Positions 37,100 through 46,081 of a stretch of 64,000 bases of DNA are shown piece after piece. Under the pieces are notes generated by a model. The model was not told the DNA's origin. It was given only the letters and a program-made list of their open reading frames with translations, and searched no databases. Made by a program: the position numbers and the translations under genes. Source of the stretch: Rhodoblastus acidophilus. Its GTDB lineage: Bacteria > Pseudomonadota > Alphaproteobacteria > Rhizobiales > Beijerinckiaceae. The stretch covers positions 1 through 64,000 of the forward strand of contig NZ_FYDG01000003.1 in assembly GCF_900187365.1 (NCBI RefSeq). Reading direction: 5' to 3'. The stretch's first letter is position 1. Each line of letters starts with the position of its first letter.

Positions 37100-38140
37100 A
37101 TGACTGACAGACTGTCCGAAACCGCCGACGCTCCCCACTCCGGCGGTCAGGACGAACTGGCGGCGCTCAGGCGCGCGCTCGACCTGACCGAGGACCGCCT
37201 CAGTCTGGCGCTCGACAGCGCGCGCATGGGAAGCTGGGACTGGGATCTGGACTCCAACGTCCTCGAATGGACGCCGACGTGCAAGTCGATCTTCGGCATG
37301 ACCGCCGACGAGGCGATTTCCTACCAGCGTTTCCTCGAGCGGCTGCATCCGGAGGATCGCGCGCCGGTGGACGGGATGTGCCGAAACGTGCTCGATCCCG
37401 AAATTCGCGCGCCCTACGACGTCGAATATCGCGCGCTCTGGCCGGACGGTTCGGTGCGGTGGATTCTGGCGCGCGGCCGGGCCTATTTCGTCGAGGGGCG
37501 GGCGGTGCGCTTCATTGGCGCCGTGATCGACATCACGGCGCAGAAGGAGTCGGAAACCCAGTTGCGGGTTCTCGTCAACGAACTGGCGCATCGGGTGAAG
37601 AACACGCTGGCGGTGGTTCAGTCCATCGCCGAACAGACGTTTCGCGGCGGAACCGCTCTCGAGACCGTGCGCAAGACGCTGGCGGGACGGCTGCAGGCGC
37701 TGGCCGACACCCACACGCTGCTCACCCAGGCGAACTGGCGCGGCGTGGAAATGGCGGCGCTGGTGGCGCGCGTCGCGGGAGCGGTCGCGCCGCGCGACGA
37801 CGGACGGTTCGAGGCCGAGGGGCCGCCGCTGCCGTTGCGGCCGAAAGCCGCGCTGGCGCTGGGGCTGGTGCTGCATGAATTGGGCGTCAACGCCGCGACG
37901 CATGGAGCCTGGTCGGTTCCGGGCGGCAAGGTCGCGTGCCGCTGGCGGCGCGACGGCTCCGCCGTCGCGTTCGAATGGAGCGAGACCGGCATGACCGATT
38001 TGACGGCGCCGGCGCGGCGCGGGTTCGGCTCGCGGCTGATCAAGCAGGCCATCGCCTATGATGTCGCCGGCGTGGCGAGCCAGGAGTGGCGCCCGGAGGG
38101 GCTGCTCTATTCGCTGAACATTCCCTCGGAGCGCTGTTGA
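37100..38140 (+). CDS. PAS-containing HWE-family sensor histidine kinase
   Basis: A 346-residue soluble kinase. Residues ~30-150 are a PAS/PAC sensor (MGSWDWDL, FGMTADEAI, RLHPEDR, GAVIDITAQKESE). The H-box VNELAHRVKNTLAVVQSIA holds the phospho-His, the N-box is VLHELGVNAATHGAW, and the WxE motif appears as EWSETG, together defining HWE kinases. No membrane segment, so the stimulus is likely cytosolic or carried by a small ligand. It is flanked by two single receivers and may form a local phosphorelay with them. Confidence 0.93.
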   Translation: MTDRLSETADAPHSGGQDELAALRRALDLTEDRLSLALDSARMGSWDWDLDSNVLEWTPTCKSIFGMTADEAISYQRFLERLHPEDRAPVDGMCRNVLDPEIRAPYDVEYRALWPDGSVRWILARGRAYFVEGRAVRFIGAVIDITAQKESETQLRVLVNELAHRVKNTLAVVQSIAEQTFRGGTALETVRKTLAGRLQALADTHTLLTQANWRGVEMAALVARVAGAVAPRDDGRFEAEGPPLPLRPKAALALGLVLHELGVNAATHGAWSVPGGKVACRWRRDGSAVAFEWSETGMTDLTAPARRGFGSRLIKQAIAYDVAGVASQEWRPEGLLYSLNIPSERC

Positions 38141-38162
38141 CGCGCCGAGGCGGGCGGCGGCC

Positions 38163-38519
38163 TCAGCCCAGCAGCCGCGCCACCGCGTCGCGCAGCGCCT
38201 CGGGCTGATACGGCTTGTTGAGCGCGGGGCGGTCCTTGAAGCCCTGGGGCAGGGCGGAGGCGTTGGTGTAACCGGTGGTGAAGACGAATGGCACGTCAAC
38301 CGCCGCCAGCGCCCCGGCGACCGGCTCGATGCTCTCGCCGCCGAGATTGACGTCGAGAATGGCGGCGTCGATCTTTTCCGCGCTTAACAGCTTCATGGCG
38401 CTGTCCACGCTGGGCGCCGGGCCGACCACGGCATAGCCGAAATCCATCAGCATTTCTTCAAGCGCAAAGGCGACAAGAGCCTCGTCTTCAACGACCAAAA
38501 TTCGGGCGGGAGCGTTCAA
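38163..38519 (-). CDS. Single-domain response regulator (FAT-GUY-like receiver)
   Basis: A 118-residue stand-alone receiver. No ATG fits; a TTG at 38519 has GAGGA 9 nt upstream and gives MNAPARILVVEDEALV. The phospho-Asp is in AAILDVNLGG and the switch region is PFVFTTGYTNAS with NKPY, close to the FATGY signature. It converges with the HWE kinase (22-bp gap). Paralogue of the receiver at 36530. Confidence 0.9.
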   Translation of the reverse strand: MNAPARILVVEDEALVAFALEEMLMDFGYAVVGPAPSVDSAMKLLSAEKIDAAILDVNLGGESIEPVAGALAAVDVPFVFTTGYTNASALPQGFKDRPALNKPYQPEALRDAVARLLG

Positions 38520-38544
38520 TTCCTGACATCCTCGCAGAGACGGC

Positions 38545-38970
38545 TCAATCGCCGTCGTGAACGAAGCGCCGGCCCTGCTTGTGCAGCGCCCGCGTTTTCT
38601 TGGCTTCGAGGCGCCGCTCCACCGAGCCCTTGCTGGGCCGCGTGGGCCGGCGCACGGGCGGGGGCGGCTTGGCCGCCTCTCGCACCAGCTCCACCAGTCG
38701 CTCAAGCGCATCGGCGCGATTAAGTTCCTGGGTGCGGAAGCGCTGGGCGTTGAGAACCAGCACGCCGTTCTTGGTGAGACGCCGGCCGGCCAGCGCCATC
38801 ACATTGGCGCGCACCCGCTCGGTGAGCGCCGGCGAGGCCGAGACGTTCCAGCGCAATTGCACGGCGGTCTCGACCTTGTTGACGTTCTGACCGCCGGCGC
38901 CTGACGCCCGCAGGAACGATAGCGAAATCTCCCCCTCGTCGATCCAGAGCCGGCCGCCGATGTGAATCAT
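38545..38970 (-). CDS. arfB: Alternative ribosome-rescue factor ArfB (YaeJ)
   Basis: A 141-residue peptidyl-tRNA hydrolase. The catalytic GGQ is in RASGAGGQNVNKVETAVQLRW and the C-terminal tail is strongly basic (RPSKGSVERRLEAKKTRALHKQGRRF), which enters the mRNA channel of stalled ribosomes. It lacks the domain 1 of release factors, as expected for ArfB. Confidence 0.96.
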   Translation of the reverse strand: MIHIGGRLWIDEGEISLSFLRASGAGGQNVNKVETAVQLRWNVSASPALTERVRANVMALAGRRLTKNGVLVLNAQRFRTQELNRADALERLVELVREAAKPPPPVRRPTRPSKGSVERRLEAKKTRALHKQGRRFVHDGD

Positions 38971-39117
38971 GGGTTCGCCCCGGCGCTGCGCGTCACGTTC
39001 CAGTCCACCCCTTGCGGCTGCGCCGATGACAGCGGACGCGCGGCGATTGCAATTGGCGGAACACTATCAAGGCGCCGGCCGGATGCAAGCCGAACTTGAA
39101 CCCGACCGCCGCGCGAT

Positions 39118-40373
39118 TCACTGCAACTTCAGCAAAACATGCTTCTTTTTGCCGACCGACAGCTTGGCGACGCCCGCGACGAAATCCTTGTCGCCGAGCA
39201 CATAACGCTCGTCGGCCAGCGCCGCGTCGTTGAGGCGCAAGCCGCCGCCTTTGATCTGGCGTCTCGCCTCGCCGGTGGAGGGGGTGAGCCCGGCCTTGAC
39301 GAAGGCGGTGAGGATTCCAAGCCCCGCCGCGACGTCCGCTGCGGAGACGGCGATGGTCGGAAGGCTGTCGGCCAGCACGCCCTCCTCGAAGGTTTTCCGC
39401 GCCGTTTCCGCCGCAAGCTCGGCGGCGGCGCGGCCATGCAGCAGGGCGGTCGCCTCGTTGGCGAGCGCCTTCTTGGCCTCGTTGATCTCCGATCCCTGCA
39501 AGGCGGCGAGCCGCGCGACCTCGTCCATCGGCAGGGTGGTGAACAGCTTCAGGAATCTAACGACGTCGGCGTCTTCGGCGTTACGCCAGTACTGCCAATA
39601 ATCATAGACCGGCAACATGTCCGAATTGAGCCAGACCGCGCCGGCCGCCGTCTTGCCCATCTTGGCGCCGGAGGCGGTGGTGAGCAGCGGCGAGGTCAAC
39701 GCGTAAAGCTGCGGCGTCCCCATGCGGCGGCCGAGATCGAGGCCGGTGACGATATTGCCCCATTGGTCCGATCCGCCCATCTGCAGCACGCAGCCGTGGC
39801 GGCGGTTGAGTTCGACGAAATCATAGGCCTGCAGGCACATGTAGTTGAATTCGATGAAGGACAGCTCATGCTCGCGCTCCAGCCGCAGCTTGACGCTGTC
39901 CATCGCCAACATGCGGTTGACCGAGAAATGCTTGCCCACGTCGCGCAGGAAATCGATATAGTTGAGCTTGGTCAGCCATTCCGCATTGTCGGTCATCACG
40001 GCGTCGGTCTTGCTGTCGCCGAACGTCAGGAATTTCTCGAACACGCGCTTGATCGAATTCTTGTTGGACTCGATCTGCTCCAGCGTGAGCATCTTGCGGC
40101 TCTCGTCCTTGCCCGAGGGATCGCCGACCCGCGTCGTGCCGCCGCCCATCAGCGGGATCGGCTTGCCGCCGGTTTTTTGCAGCCAGTGCAGCAGCATGAT
40201 CGGCAGCATCGAGCCGACGTGCAGCGAGGGCGCGGTGCAATCGAAGCCGATATAGGCGATCAGTTCGCCCGCCGCCGCCTTCTCGTCCAGCCCGGCGAGA
40301 TCGGAACATTGATGGATGAAGCCGCGCTCGGTCAGGACGCGCAGAAAATCGGATTTCGGCTGAAAGTCGGTCA
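39118..40373 (-). CDS. tyrS: Tyrosyl-tRNA synthetase
   Basis: A 418-residue class I synthetase from [10 protein letters not shown]. The HIGH motif appears as LHVGS, the KMSKS as KMGKT, and GGSDQWGNI and the C-terminal S4 domain ([16 protein letters not shown]) are normal. The internal ATG at 40373 has a good ribosome site (GCGAGGAACAA), supporting separate initiation. Unusually, the frame upstream stays open through the whole preceding glycosyltransferase gene, so an 849-residue read-through product would be possible. Confidence 0.96.
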
Positions 40374-41667
40374 TTTGTTCCTCGCTTGCGCGAGGTTTTA
40401 GGGATTTGGCGGCGGCGGCGCAAGCGGGAGGGCCGGCGCGCCGGGCGTCACGCGCCGTCGCCGGCGGCTTTTGCGGGAGCCGCGCGGCTGGCGCGCGTGG
40501 CGGCGCGGGCGGCCTGCTTGCGTCCGTTGAGCGACCGCGCCCGCTTTGACTTGACCGACCGGCCACCACCGAGGGCGCCGCGCGGCGTTGGCGCGCCGCC
40601 AGGCCGGATTCCCGCCGGCGTTGGGAAATGAGCGCGTCGATCCGCTTGACGAAAGTCAGGGAATCGTAGCCGTAGCGCTGCAATCGCCGCTGGGCGTTGC
40701 GGGCGCGCCGCAGCGCCTCGACGTCGACGGGATCGGCGCGGCAGGCGGCGGCCTGCGCCGCCGTGGCGTGATCGCGGCCGGGGCCGTAGAACCACAGTTC
40801 GTCGCCGGAGAAATAGTCGCTAAGCCCGCCCTGGTCGGCGCAAACCACGGGGGCGCCGCGCGCGACCGCCTCCAGAAGCACGGTGATTCCCGACGCATGG
40901 CGATTGTCCTTCACGCAGACCAGGGTCATGCGCGCCGCGTCATAGACCGCGTTGGTCTCGGCGACGCCATGGGTGGGACGAATCTCGACATGGGGCAGCC
41001 CGGCCAGATCGGAATGGGCGAAACGCGAGGCGACGCGCAGCCGCAAATCCGGGTTTTGCAGGGCGACCTCGCGCACCGCCTTCCAGTCCCGCGCCTGATC
41101 GTTGCCGATGGCGGCGATCATATCGCCGGCGCGCAGCGTGGGTTCGACCGGGGCGAACGAGTCCAGGGAAATGCCGTAAGGCACATAGCGCACCGGCGCG
41201 AGGCCGAGCGCGGCGGCGGCGGCGACGTTGGGAAGCGCGTTGCAGGTCAGCAGGTCGACGCGCTCGATCAGGCGGCGGGCCAGCCCGCGCCGCCAGAACG
41301 GCAGACGCGGCCATTGATGGAACAGCCACAGCGTGTTGCCGACGATGATCGGCTTGTTCAGCCGGAACAGCCGTGCGGCCAGGGCGGCCGCCAGATATTC
41401 CTCCTCCGTATGCGTCAGCACGACGTCAGCGTGGCCGATGGCGCGCCGATTGATCAAGCCGTGGATCGCATCGAAGCCGACCAATTTGCGCACGAGACGC
41501 TCGAACAGGCTCCGGCGCCGCCCGGGGCTGAACGTGACGGCGTGGCCGAACCTTTGCAGATGGCCGAACCCCCATGGCGAGGAATCCGCCGAGCGGCCCG
41601 CCTTGAACCCTTTGGCGTAGGCTTCGCTGTCGAGGTGGGCAGGAAGCAGAACGAAAATTTCGGCCAC
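40374..41667 (-). CDS. Glycosyltransferase (GT4-like), lacking its own stop codon before tyrS
   Basis: The ~345 N-terminal residues are a GT-B glycosyltransferase: [35 protein letters not shown], then [44 protein letters not shown], the GT4/GT1 donor-site pattern. After [13 protein letters not shown] the translation becomes Ala/Pro/Arg-rich and continues in frame into tyrS without a stop. In another minus frame the same stretch gives a Lys/Ala/Arg-rich tail ([15 protein letters not shown]) that stops at 40448, so a frameshift or sequence error is possible. Substrate unknown. Confidence 0.75.
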
Positions 41668-41750
41668 GCGACAAAACCGTATTCACATGAGCAATATTTA
41701 ATTCATTATCGTACCGTATTTAAAGCGGTCAATTGAGTAAAATACGTTGG

Positions 41751-41767
41751 TTGCTATTAAATAGCAA
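41751..41767. repeat. AT-rich inverted repeat upstream of the glycosyltransferase
   Basis: TTGCTATT-A-AATAGCAA: two 8-nt arms with a single central base, in the AT-rich gap (41668-41830) between the glycosyltransferase start and tRNA-Thr. It could be an operator for the glycosyltransferase; nothing else supports this. Confidence 0.35.
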
Positions 41768-41830
41768 GTCAATGAAATAAAACGAATCAGCTCGCGCGGG
41801 CGCGAGCGGCATTCGCATTATGAGGAAACA

Positions 41831-41905
<75 letters not shown>

Positions 41906-41950
41906 GAAGACGTCTCTGCTAACAAACCGGCGCGAGCCGCGCAACCCGCC

Positions 41951-43627
41951 TTAATCTCCGGCCGTGATGTCCCTGTTCCGGGTCTCCGGCAGAAACGCCA
42001 GGCCCACGACAAAGGTCAGCGCCGCCACCGCCACCGGGTACCACAGGCCGGAATAGATGTCGCCGCTCGCCGCCGTCAGCGCAAACGCCAGCGGCGGCAG
42101 CAGGCCGCCGAACCAGCCGTTGCCGATATGATAGGGCGTGGACAGCGCCGTGTAGCGAATCCGCGTCGGGAACAACTCCACCAGCAGCGCCGCGATCGGG
42201 CCATACGTCATCGCCACCAGCCCGATCAGCGCCGTCAACAGCGCCAGCGTCGCCAAAACATTGACCTTGGCGGGATCGGCGCGCGCCGGATAGCCGGCCG
42301 CCGCCAAGGCGTCGCCCACCTGCCGCTCCAGCGCGGCGCGCTGGGCGGCGCGCGCGGCCTCATTGAGGCCCGTGCCCTCGAAACTGGCGATCTCCCGGTC
42401 GCCGATCGCGATTTTGGCCAATGTTCCGGGCGCGGCGGCCACGTTGGCGTAGCTCACGCCGGCGCTGGCCAAAAAGTTCTTGGCGATGTCGCACGAGCTG
42501 ACGAACGCCTTGGCCTCGACCGGATCGAACTGGAAATCGCAGTTTTTCGGGTCGGCGATCACTCGCGCTGGGGCGCGCGCCGTGGCCTGCGCCAACGCCG
42601 GATTGACCGCCTGGGCGAGGCCATGGAAAATCGGGAAATAGAGCGCGGCGGCGAGCAGGCAGCCGCCGAGAATCACCGGCTTGCGGCCGATTCGGTCCGA
42701 CAGCGCGCCAAAAATCGTGAACAGCGGCGCGGCCAGCGCCAAAGCCCCGGCCATCAGCAGGCTCGCGGTGGTCGAATCCAGCCGCAGGGTCTGCGTCAGG
42801 AAGAACAGCGCGTAGAATTGCCCCGTGTACCACACCACCGCTTGTCCCGCCGTGGCGCCGAACAGCGCCAGCAGCGCCAGCCGGCCATGGCGCCAGACGC
42901 CGAACGCCTCCGCGATCGGAGCCGCCGAGGCGCGCCCGGCCCGCTTGATGCGCTGGTAGGCCGGCGATTCGTTCAGCCGCAGCCGCATCCAGACCGACGC
43001 GGCCAGCAACAGGAAGGAGGCGAGGAAGGGAAACCGCCAGCCATAGAGGGCGAAGTCCTCTTCGCCGACCAGCGCCCGGAAGCCCAGCGTCACCAGCAGC
43101 GCCAGCAGCAAGCCGCCGGAGGCGGTGAGCTGAATGAACGAGGTGTAATAGCCGCGCCGTCCGTGTGGCGCGCTCTCGCCGACGAACAGGGCGGCGCCGC
43201 CATATTCGCCGCCGAGCGCCAGGCCCTGCGCCATGCGCAACAGCGTCAGCAGCACGGGGGCGGCGAAGCCGATGGCCGCGAAATTGGGCAACAGGCCGAT
43301 GAAGAAGGTCGAAAGCCCCATGATGAGAATGGTGAGCAGAAACGTGAATTTTCGCCCGGAAAGGTCGCCAAGCCGCCCGAACAGCAGGGCGCCGAAGGGC
43401 CGCACCGCGAAGCCGGCGGCGAAGGCCAGCAGCGCGAAAATATAGGCGGCGGTGGGGTGGACGTTGGAGAAGAAATTTTGCGCGATGACCGGGGTCAGCG
43501 AGCCATAGAGAAAGAAATCATACCATTCGAACACGGCGCCGGCGGAGGCGGCGAGCACCACACGCCGCTCCTGCGGCGTCATGGGGCGGGGCGCGTCGGC
43601 GGCGCGCGACAAGGCGGCGTCGGTCAT
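41951..43627 (-). CDS. MHS-family MFS transporter with large inserted loop
   Basis: A 558-residue major-facilitator protein of the metabolite:H+ symporter group. GAVFEWYDFFLYG in TM1, RPFGALLFGRLGDLSGRK after TM2, and GEYGGAALFVGESAPHGRRGYYTSFIQ are hallmarks. It is longer than usual (~430-450): ~115 residues are inserted after TM9 region (FHGLAQAVNPAL to AKVNVLATL), holding two cysteines (KNCDF, SSCDI) that may pair in the periplasm. ATG 43627 has GGGAGG upstream. Substrate (organic acid, osmolyte or shikimate-like) unknown. Confidence 0.9.
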   Translation of the reverse strand: MTDAALSRAADAPRPMTPQERRVVLAASAGAVFEWYDFFLYGSLTPVIAQNFFSNVHPTAAYIFALLAFAAGFAVRPFGALLFGRLGDLSGRKFTFLLTILIMGLSTFFIGLLPNFAAIGFAAPVLLTLLRMAQGLALGGEYGGAALFVGESAPHGRRGYYTSFIQLTASGGLLLALLVTLGFRALVGEEDFALYGWRFPFLASFLLLAASVWMRLRLNESPAYQRIKRAGRASAAPIAEAFGVWRHGRLALLALFGATAGQAVVWYTGQFYALFFLTQTLRLDSTTASLLMAGALALAAPLFTIFGALSDRIGRKPVILGGCLLAAALYFPIFHGLAQAVNPALAQATARAPARVIADPKNCDFQFDPVEAKAFVSSCDIAKNFLASAGVSYANVAAAPGTLAKIAIGDREIASFEGTGLNEAARAAQRAALERQVGDALAAAGYPARADPAKVNVLATLALLTALIGLVAMTYGPIAALLVELFPTRIRYTALSTPYHIGNGWFGGLLPPLAFALTAASGDIYSGLWYPVAVAALTFVVGLAFLPETRNRDITAGD

Positions 43628-43733
43628 GAATCCTCCCGGCAAGCATGGAATGCTCTTATGATTGTTTTTTGAGAGGATGAGGGTTGTCGGCGCGAAGCGC
43701 AAGCGGGCGCGCCGAGAAACTTGCGGCGCCGGG

Positions 43734-44591
43734 CTAGGCCTGTTGGTTGAGCGCCTGCCGCGCCAGCGTCAGCGCCACGGCGCAGGCGTTGGAGACGTTG
43801 AGGCTCTTGATGGCGCCGGGCATGTCGAGCCGGGCCAGGACGTCGCATTTTTCGCGGGTCAGCCGGCGCAGCCCCTTGCCTTCGGCGCCGAGCACGAGGA
43901 CCGTGGGGCGCGACAAAACCGTGTCCTCCAGGCTGGCCGACCCTTCCGAATCGAGGCCGACGCGCAAAAAGCCGGCGTCGCCGAGTTGGTCGAGCGCGCG
44001 GGCGAGATTGACGACTTCGATCAGCGGCGCATGTTCCAGTCCGCCGGACGCGGTTTTCGCCAGCACGCCGGAAAAATCCGGGGCGTGGCGCTCGGTGACG
44101 ATCACGCCGTCCACGGCGAAGGCGGCGGCGGTGCGCAGAATCGCGCCGACATTGTGGGGGTCGGTGATCTGGTCGAGCGCCAGCACCAGGCCTGATTTCA
44201 CTTCGATATCGGTGATGTCGAGGGCGGGCAGGGGGCGGGCCTCCAGCAGCAGGCCCTGATGCACCGCCTCGGCGCCGAGGCGGGCGTCGAGCGTTTCGGG
44301 GGCGACGACATGGACTTTGACATCACGGTCGGCGAGTTCGGCCTGCAGCCGTTCGAGCGCCGGCGCGGTGGCGAACAGGTCGAGGCACTTGCGGCGATTC
44401 GCGCGCAACGCCTCGCGCACGGCGTGGCCGCCATAGATGACGGCGAGGTCGGGCGCGGGACGGCGAAAGGCGGCGTCGCTCCCGGCGAGCGGTTTGCCGG
44501 CATTGCGTGGGGACGCCGGAACGTTGCGGGCGGGCGGGCGCCTGTCGCCGTCTTTGGCGCGCGAAAAGGGGGGCTTGCCGGGTTTTTTCAT
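43734..44591 (-). CDS. rlmB: SpoU-type 23S rRNA 2'-O-methyltransferase (RlmB-like)
   Basis: A 285-residue protein with a basic N-terminal tail, the SpoU substrate-binding domain (YGGHAVREALRANRRKC) and the trefoil-knot methyltransferase: motif 1 DPHNVGAILRTAAAF, motif 2 VLVLGAEGKGLRRL, motif 3 IKSLNVSNACAVAL. RlmB makes Gm2251 in 23S rRNA. The ~45-residue basic front is typical for alphaproteobacteria. It lies 170 bp upstream of tRNA-Tyr on the other strand. Confidence 0.93.
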   Translation of the reverse strand: MKKPGKPPFSRAKDGDRRPPARNVPASPRNAGKPLAGSDAAFRRPAPDLAVIYGGHAVREALRANRRKCLDLFATAPALERLQAELADRDVKVHVVAPETLDARLGAEAVHQGLLLEARPLPALDITDIEVKSGLVLALDQITDPHNVGAILRTAAAFAVDGVIVTERHAPDFSGVLAKTASGGLEHAPLIEVVNLARALDQLGDAGFLRVGLDSEGSASLEDTVLSRPTVLVLGAEGKGLRRLTREKCDVLARLDMPGAIKSLNVSNACAVALTLARQALNQQA

Positions 44592-44760
44592 GTTCGTCTC
44601 CAGCCTCGTCCTGTCATGGGGCGCCGGATTTGGCAAGAAGACGCTGATTTTTTGTAGTTGACATAGCCCCATAAAGTCGCGCATAAGCCGCCCCACGACG
44701 CGGCCCGGTTGGGCCGTTTTCGTTGCCGGTTCGGGCCGGCGGCTGATGCAAATCGGCGAT

Positions 44761-44845
44761 GGGAGAGTGTCCCGAGCGGCAAAGGGGGCGGACTGTAAAT
44801 CCGCTGGCTACGCCTTCGAAGGTTCGAGTCCTTCCTCTCCCACCA
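44761..44845 (+). tRNA. tRNA-Tyr(GTA)
   Basis: An 85-nt class II tRNA: acceptor GGGAGAG/CTCTCCC, anticodon loop CTGTAAA (GTA), a long variable arm (GGCTACGCCTTC region), T arm GAAGG-TTCGAGT-CCTTC, discriminator A and encoded CCA ending at 44845. Confidence 0.95.
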
Positions 44846-44889
44846 TTCCTTTTCAAGGTTCTGATTCTACTGGCCTTTGGGTCACAGGC

Positions 44890-45124
44890 GAGTCACGTTG
44901 CCACACATCGTCTCAAGCAACGCTCGACGGGACGCTTCCTGCGCGGGACGGTCTGGCGGATTCGGATGGGAATTCCCCGCGAGTGTGTGGAGACGGTCGG
45001 GCGGAAATTCGTATATCGGCGTTTGCAAATGTCTGATTATCGTCAGGCGTGGGTGTGGCGGTTCATCGCAAAGCTCCCCGCTTTTTGCGTGCCTGCACGC
45101 GCACATGGGCGGGCGGCGACATAG
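44890..45124 (+). pseudogene. Probable integrase N-terminal relic downstream of tRNA-Tyr
   Basis: In the frame starting near 44890 the translation reads THRLKQRSTGRFLRGTVWRI, then MGIPRECVETVGRKFVYRRLQ and MSDYRQAW. The spacing of the R-x-x-IP-x-E, VGRK and RRLQ-x-SDYRQA parts resembles the N-terminal DUF6538-type arm domain of tyrosine recombinases (pattern: VPxxLR..LGRKE..RSLKT.D..EA). After that the frame loses sense and stops at 45124; no catalytic domain follows. Its position 45 nt after a tRNA 3' end fits an old integration event. By-eye similarity only. Confidence 0.4.
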
Positions 45125-45195
45125 CGGCATTCCGTCGAAAACCCCGGGTTGGCTGTGGTTTGTCAGACTGTTTCGGACGTTTTGGGATGGTGCTT

Positions 45196-45271
45196 TGGTG
45201 CCGCAAGAGGGATTCGAACCCCCGACCCCCTCATTACGAATGAGGTGCTCTACCAGCTGAGCTATTGCGGC
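45196..45271 (-). tRNA. tRNA-Thr(CGT)
   Basis: A 76-nt cloverleaf on the minus strand: acceptor GCCGCAA/TTGCGGC, D arm GCTC/GAGC, anticodon stem CTCAT/ATGAG with loop TCGTA plus flanks giving anticodon CGT, T arm GGGGG-TTCGAAT-CCCTC, discriminator A and encoded CCA. Confidence 0.95.
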
Positions 45272-45809
45272 GTCCGCGACGCGGTTGAGTCCTCTTAGCC
45301 AGATTGGCGGCGATTGGCAAGGCGGCTTTGCAAATCATCCGCGCCTCTTTCTCCCTACAGCGCTCCCGCTCGCCGTCCGGTCCCCTAAGTCTCAGCGCGA
45401 TCTTCGCGGGAGTTTCGGCATATCTCTCGGAAGCAGAACGGAAAAAGCACGGCGCGCTTTCCGTGCGGGCGCGTGGAATTACGCAGGGAACTCCTCGGAT
45501 TGCTTCAGGGGAATCGCTTGGTTAGGGTCCGGCCGACCTTTTGAGGTTGGCGGATGACACGCAAAATGCGGCCTCCGTCGCGACAGCGCGAACGGGGAGA
45601 GTGACCATGTCGCGATTTTGCAACCGCGCGAGCGGATCAAGGCTTTGTGCGGAGGCCCCGCGACAGGCTCATGGATGCGTCGCGAACGACACCAAATAGA
45701 TTGACCGACGCCGCTTGCGGCTCCCGTTCCGGTGGGCGGCGGTTGCCTTGCGCAGGGCCTGCCGGCCGGAATCGCACCTCTGCGAATGGCTGAACCGATT
45801 GGATCGCCG
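45272..45809. other. Intergenic region after tRNA-Thr(CGT)
   Basis: About 540 bp without a convincing gene. The first 60 bp should hold the tRNA-Thr promoter on the minus strand. Frames that cross the region give no domain. One 30-residue ORF with a fair ribosome site is listed separately. No repeat or palindrome stood out. Confidence 0.5.
45607..45699 (+). CDS. Possible 30-residue micro-ORF
   Basis: ATG 45607 follows GGGGAGAG by 5 nt and opens a frame of 30 codons ending in TAG. The product is Cys-, Arg- and Ser-rich (MSRFCNRASGSRLCAEAPRQ...), with three cysteines. The ribosome site is the only support; no relatives are known to me and codon bias cannot be judged at this length. Confidence 0.2.
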   Translation: MSRFCNRASGSRLCAEAPRQAHGCVANDTK

Positions 45810-46076
45810 ATGGCGTGCTATCAATTTTATCTGCGGAGGCCTGATGGCTCCACCGCGCTCAAGAGCGCGCGAGTCTGCTCCGACTTGTCGGGCGCGTGGG
45901 GCGTCATCGCAGATATGGCGCTCAAGGCGGGCGAACAGGCCGCCGGCGATATTTTCGTGAAGAACGATCAGGACGAGTTGGTGATTATGGTCGGCGTCGC
46001 CTCGGCCCGCGTGCTCACGGGGCAGAAGGAGCGGCCCGCCGTCCGGCCGCGCCTTGGCTTGTGGAGGGCGGGGTGA
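45810..46076 (+). CDS. DUF6894-like small protein
   Basis: From ATG 45810 the product is 88 residues: MACYQFYLRRPDGS, an acidic/Ser middle and DIFVKNDQDELVIMVGVASARVL. This N-terminal beta strand with DG turn and C-terminal V-x-D-x-x-x-xLV pattern recalls the DUF6894 family abundant in Hyphomicrobiales. Another in-frame ATG lies at 45786. It converges with the regulator at 46082 with only 5 bp between. Function unknown. Confidence 0.55.
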   Translation: MACYQFYLRRPDGSTALKSARVCSDLSGAWGVIADMALKAGEQAAGDIFVKNDQDELVIMVGVASARVLTGQKERPAVRPRLGLWRAG

Positions 46077-46081
46077 GGCGC

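Noticed and set aside
44759-44890. Protein-coding frames running through tRNA-Tyr
   Set aside because: The segment folds as a complete class II tRNA; the translation over it is meaningless. Only the part after the tRNA is kept as a possible integrase relic.
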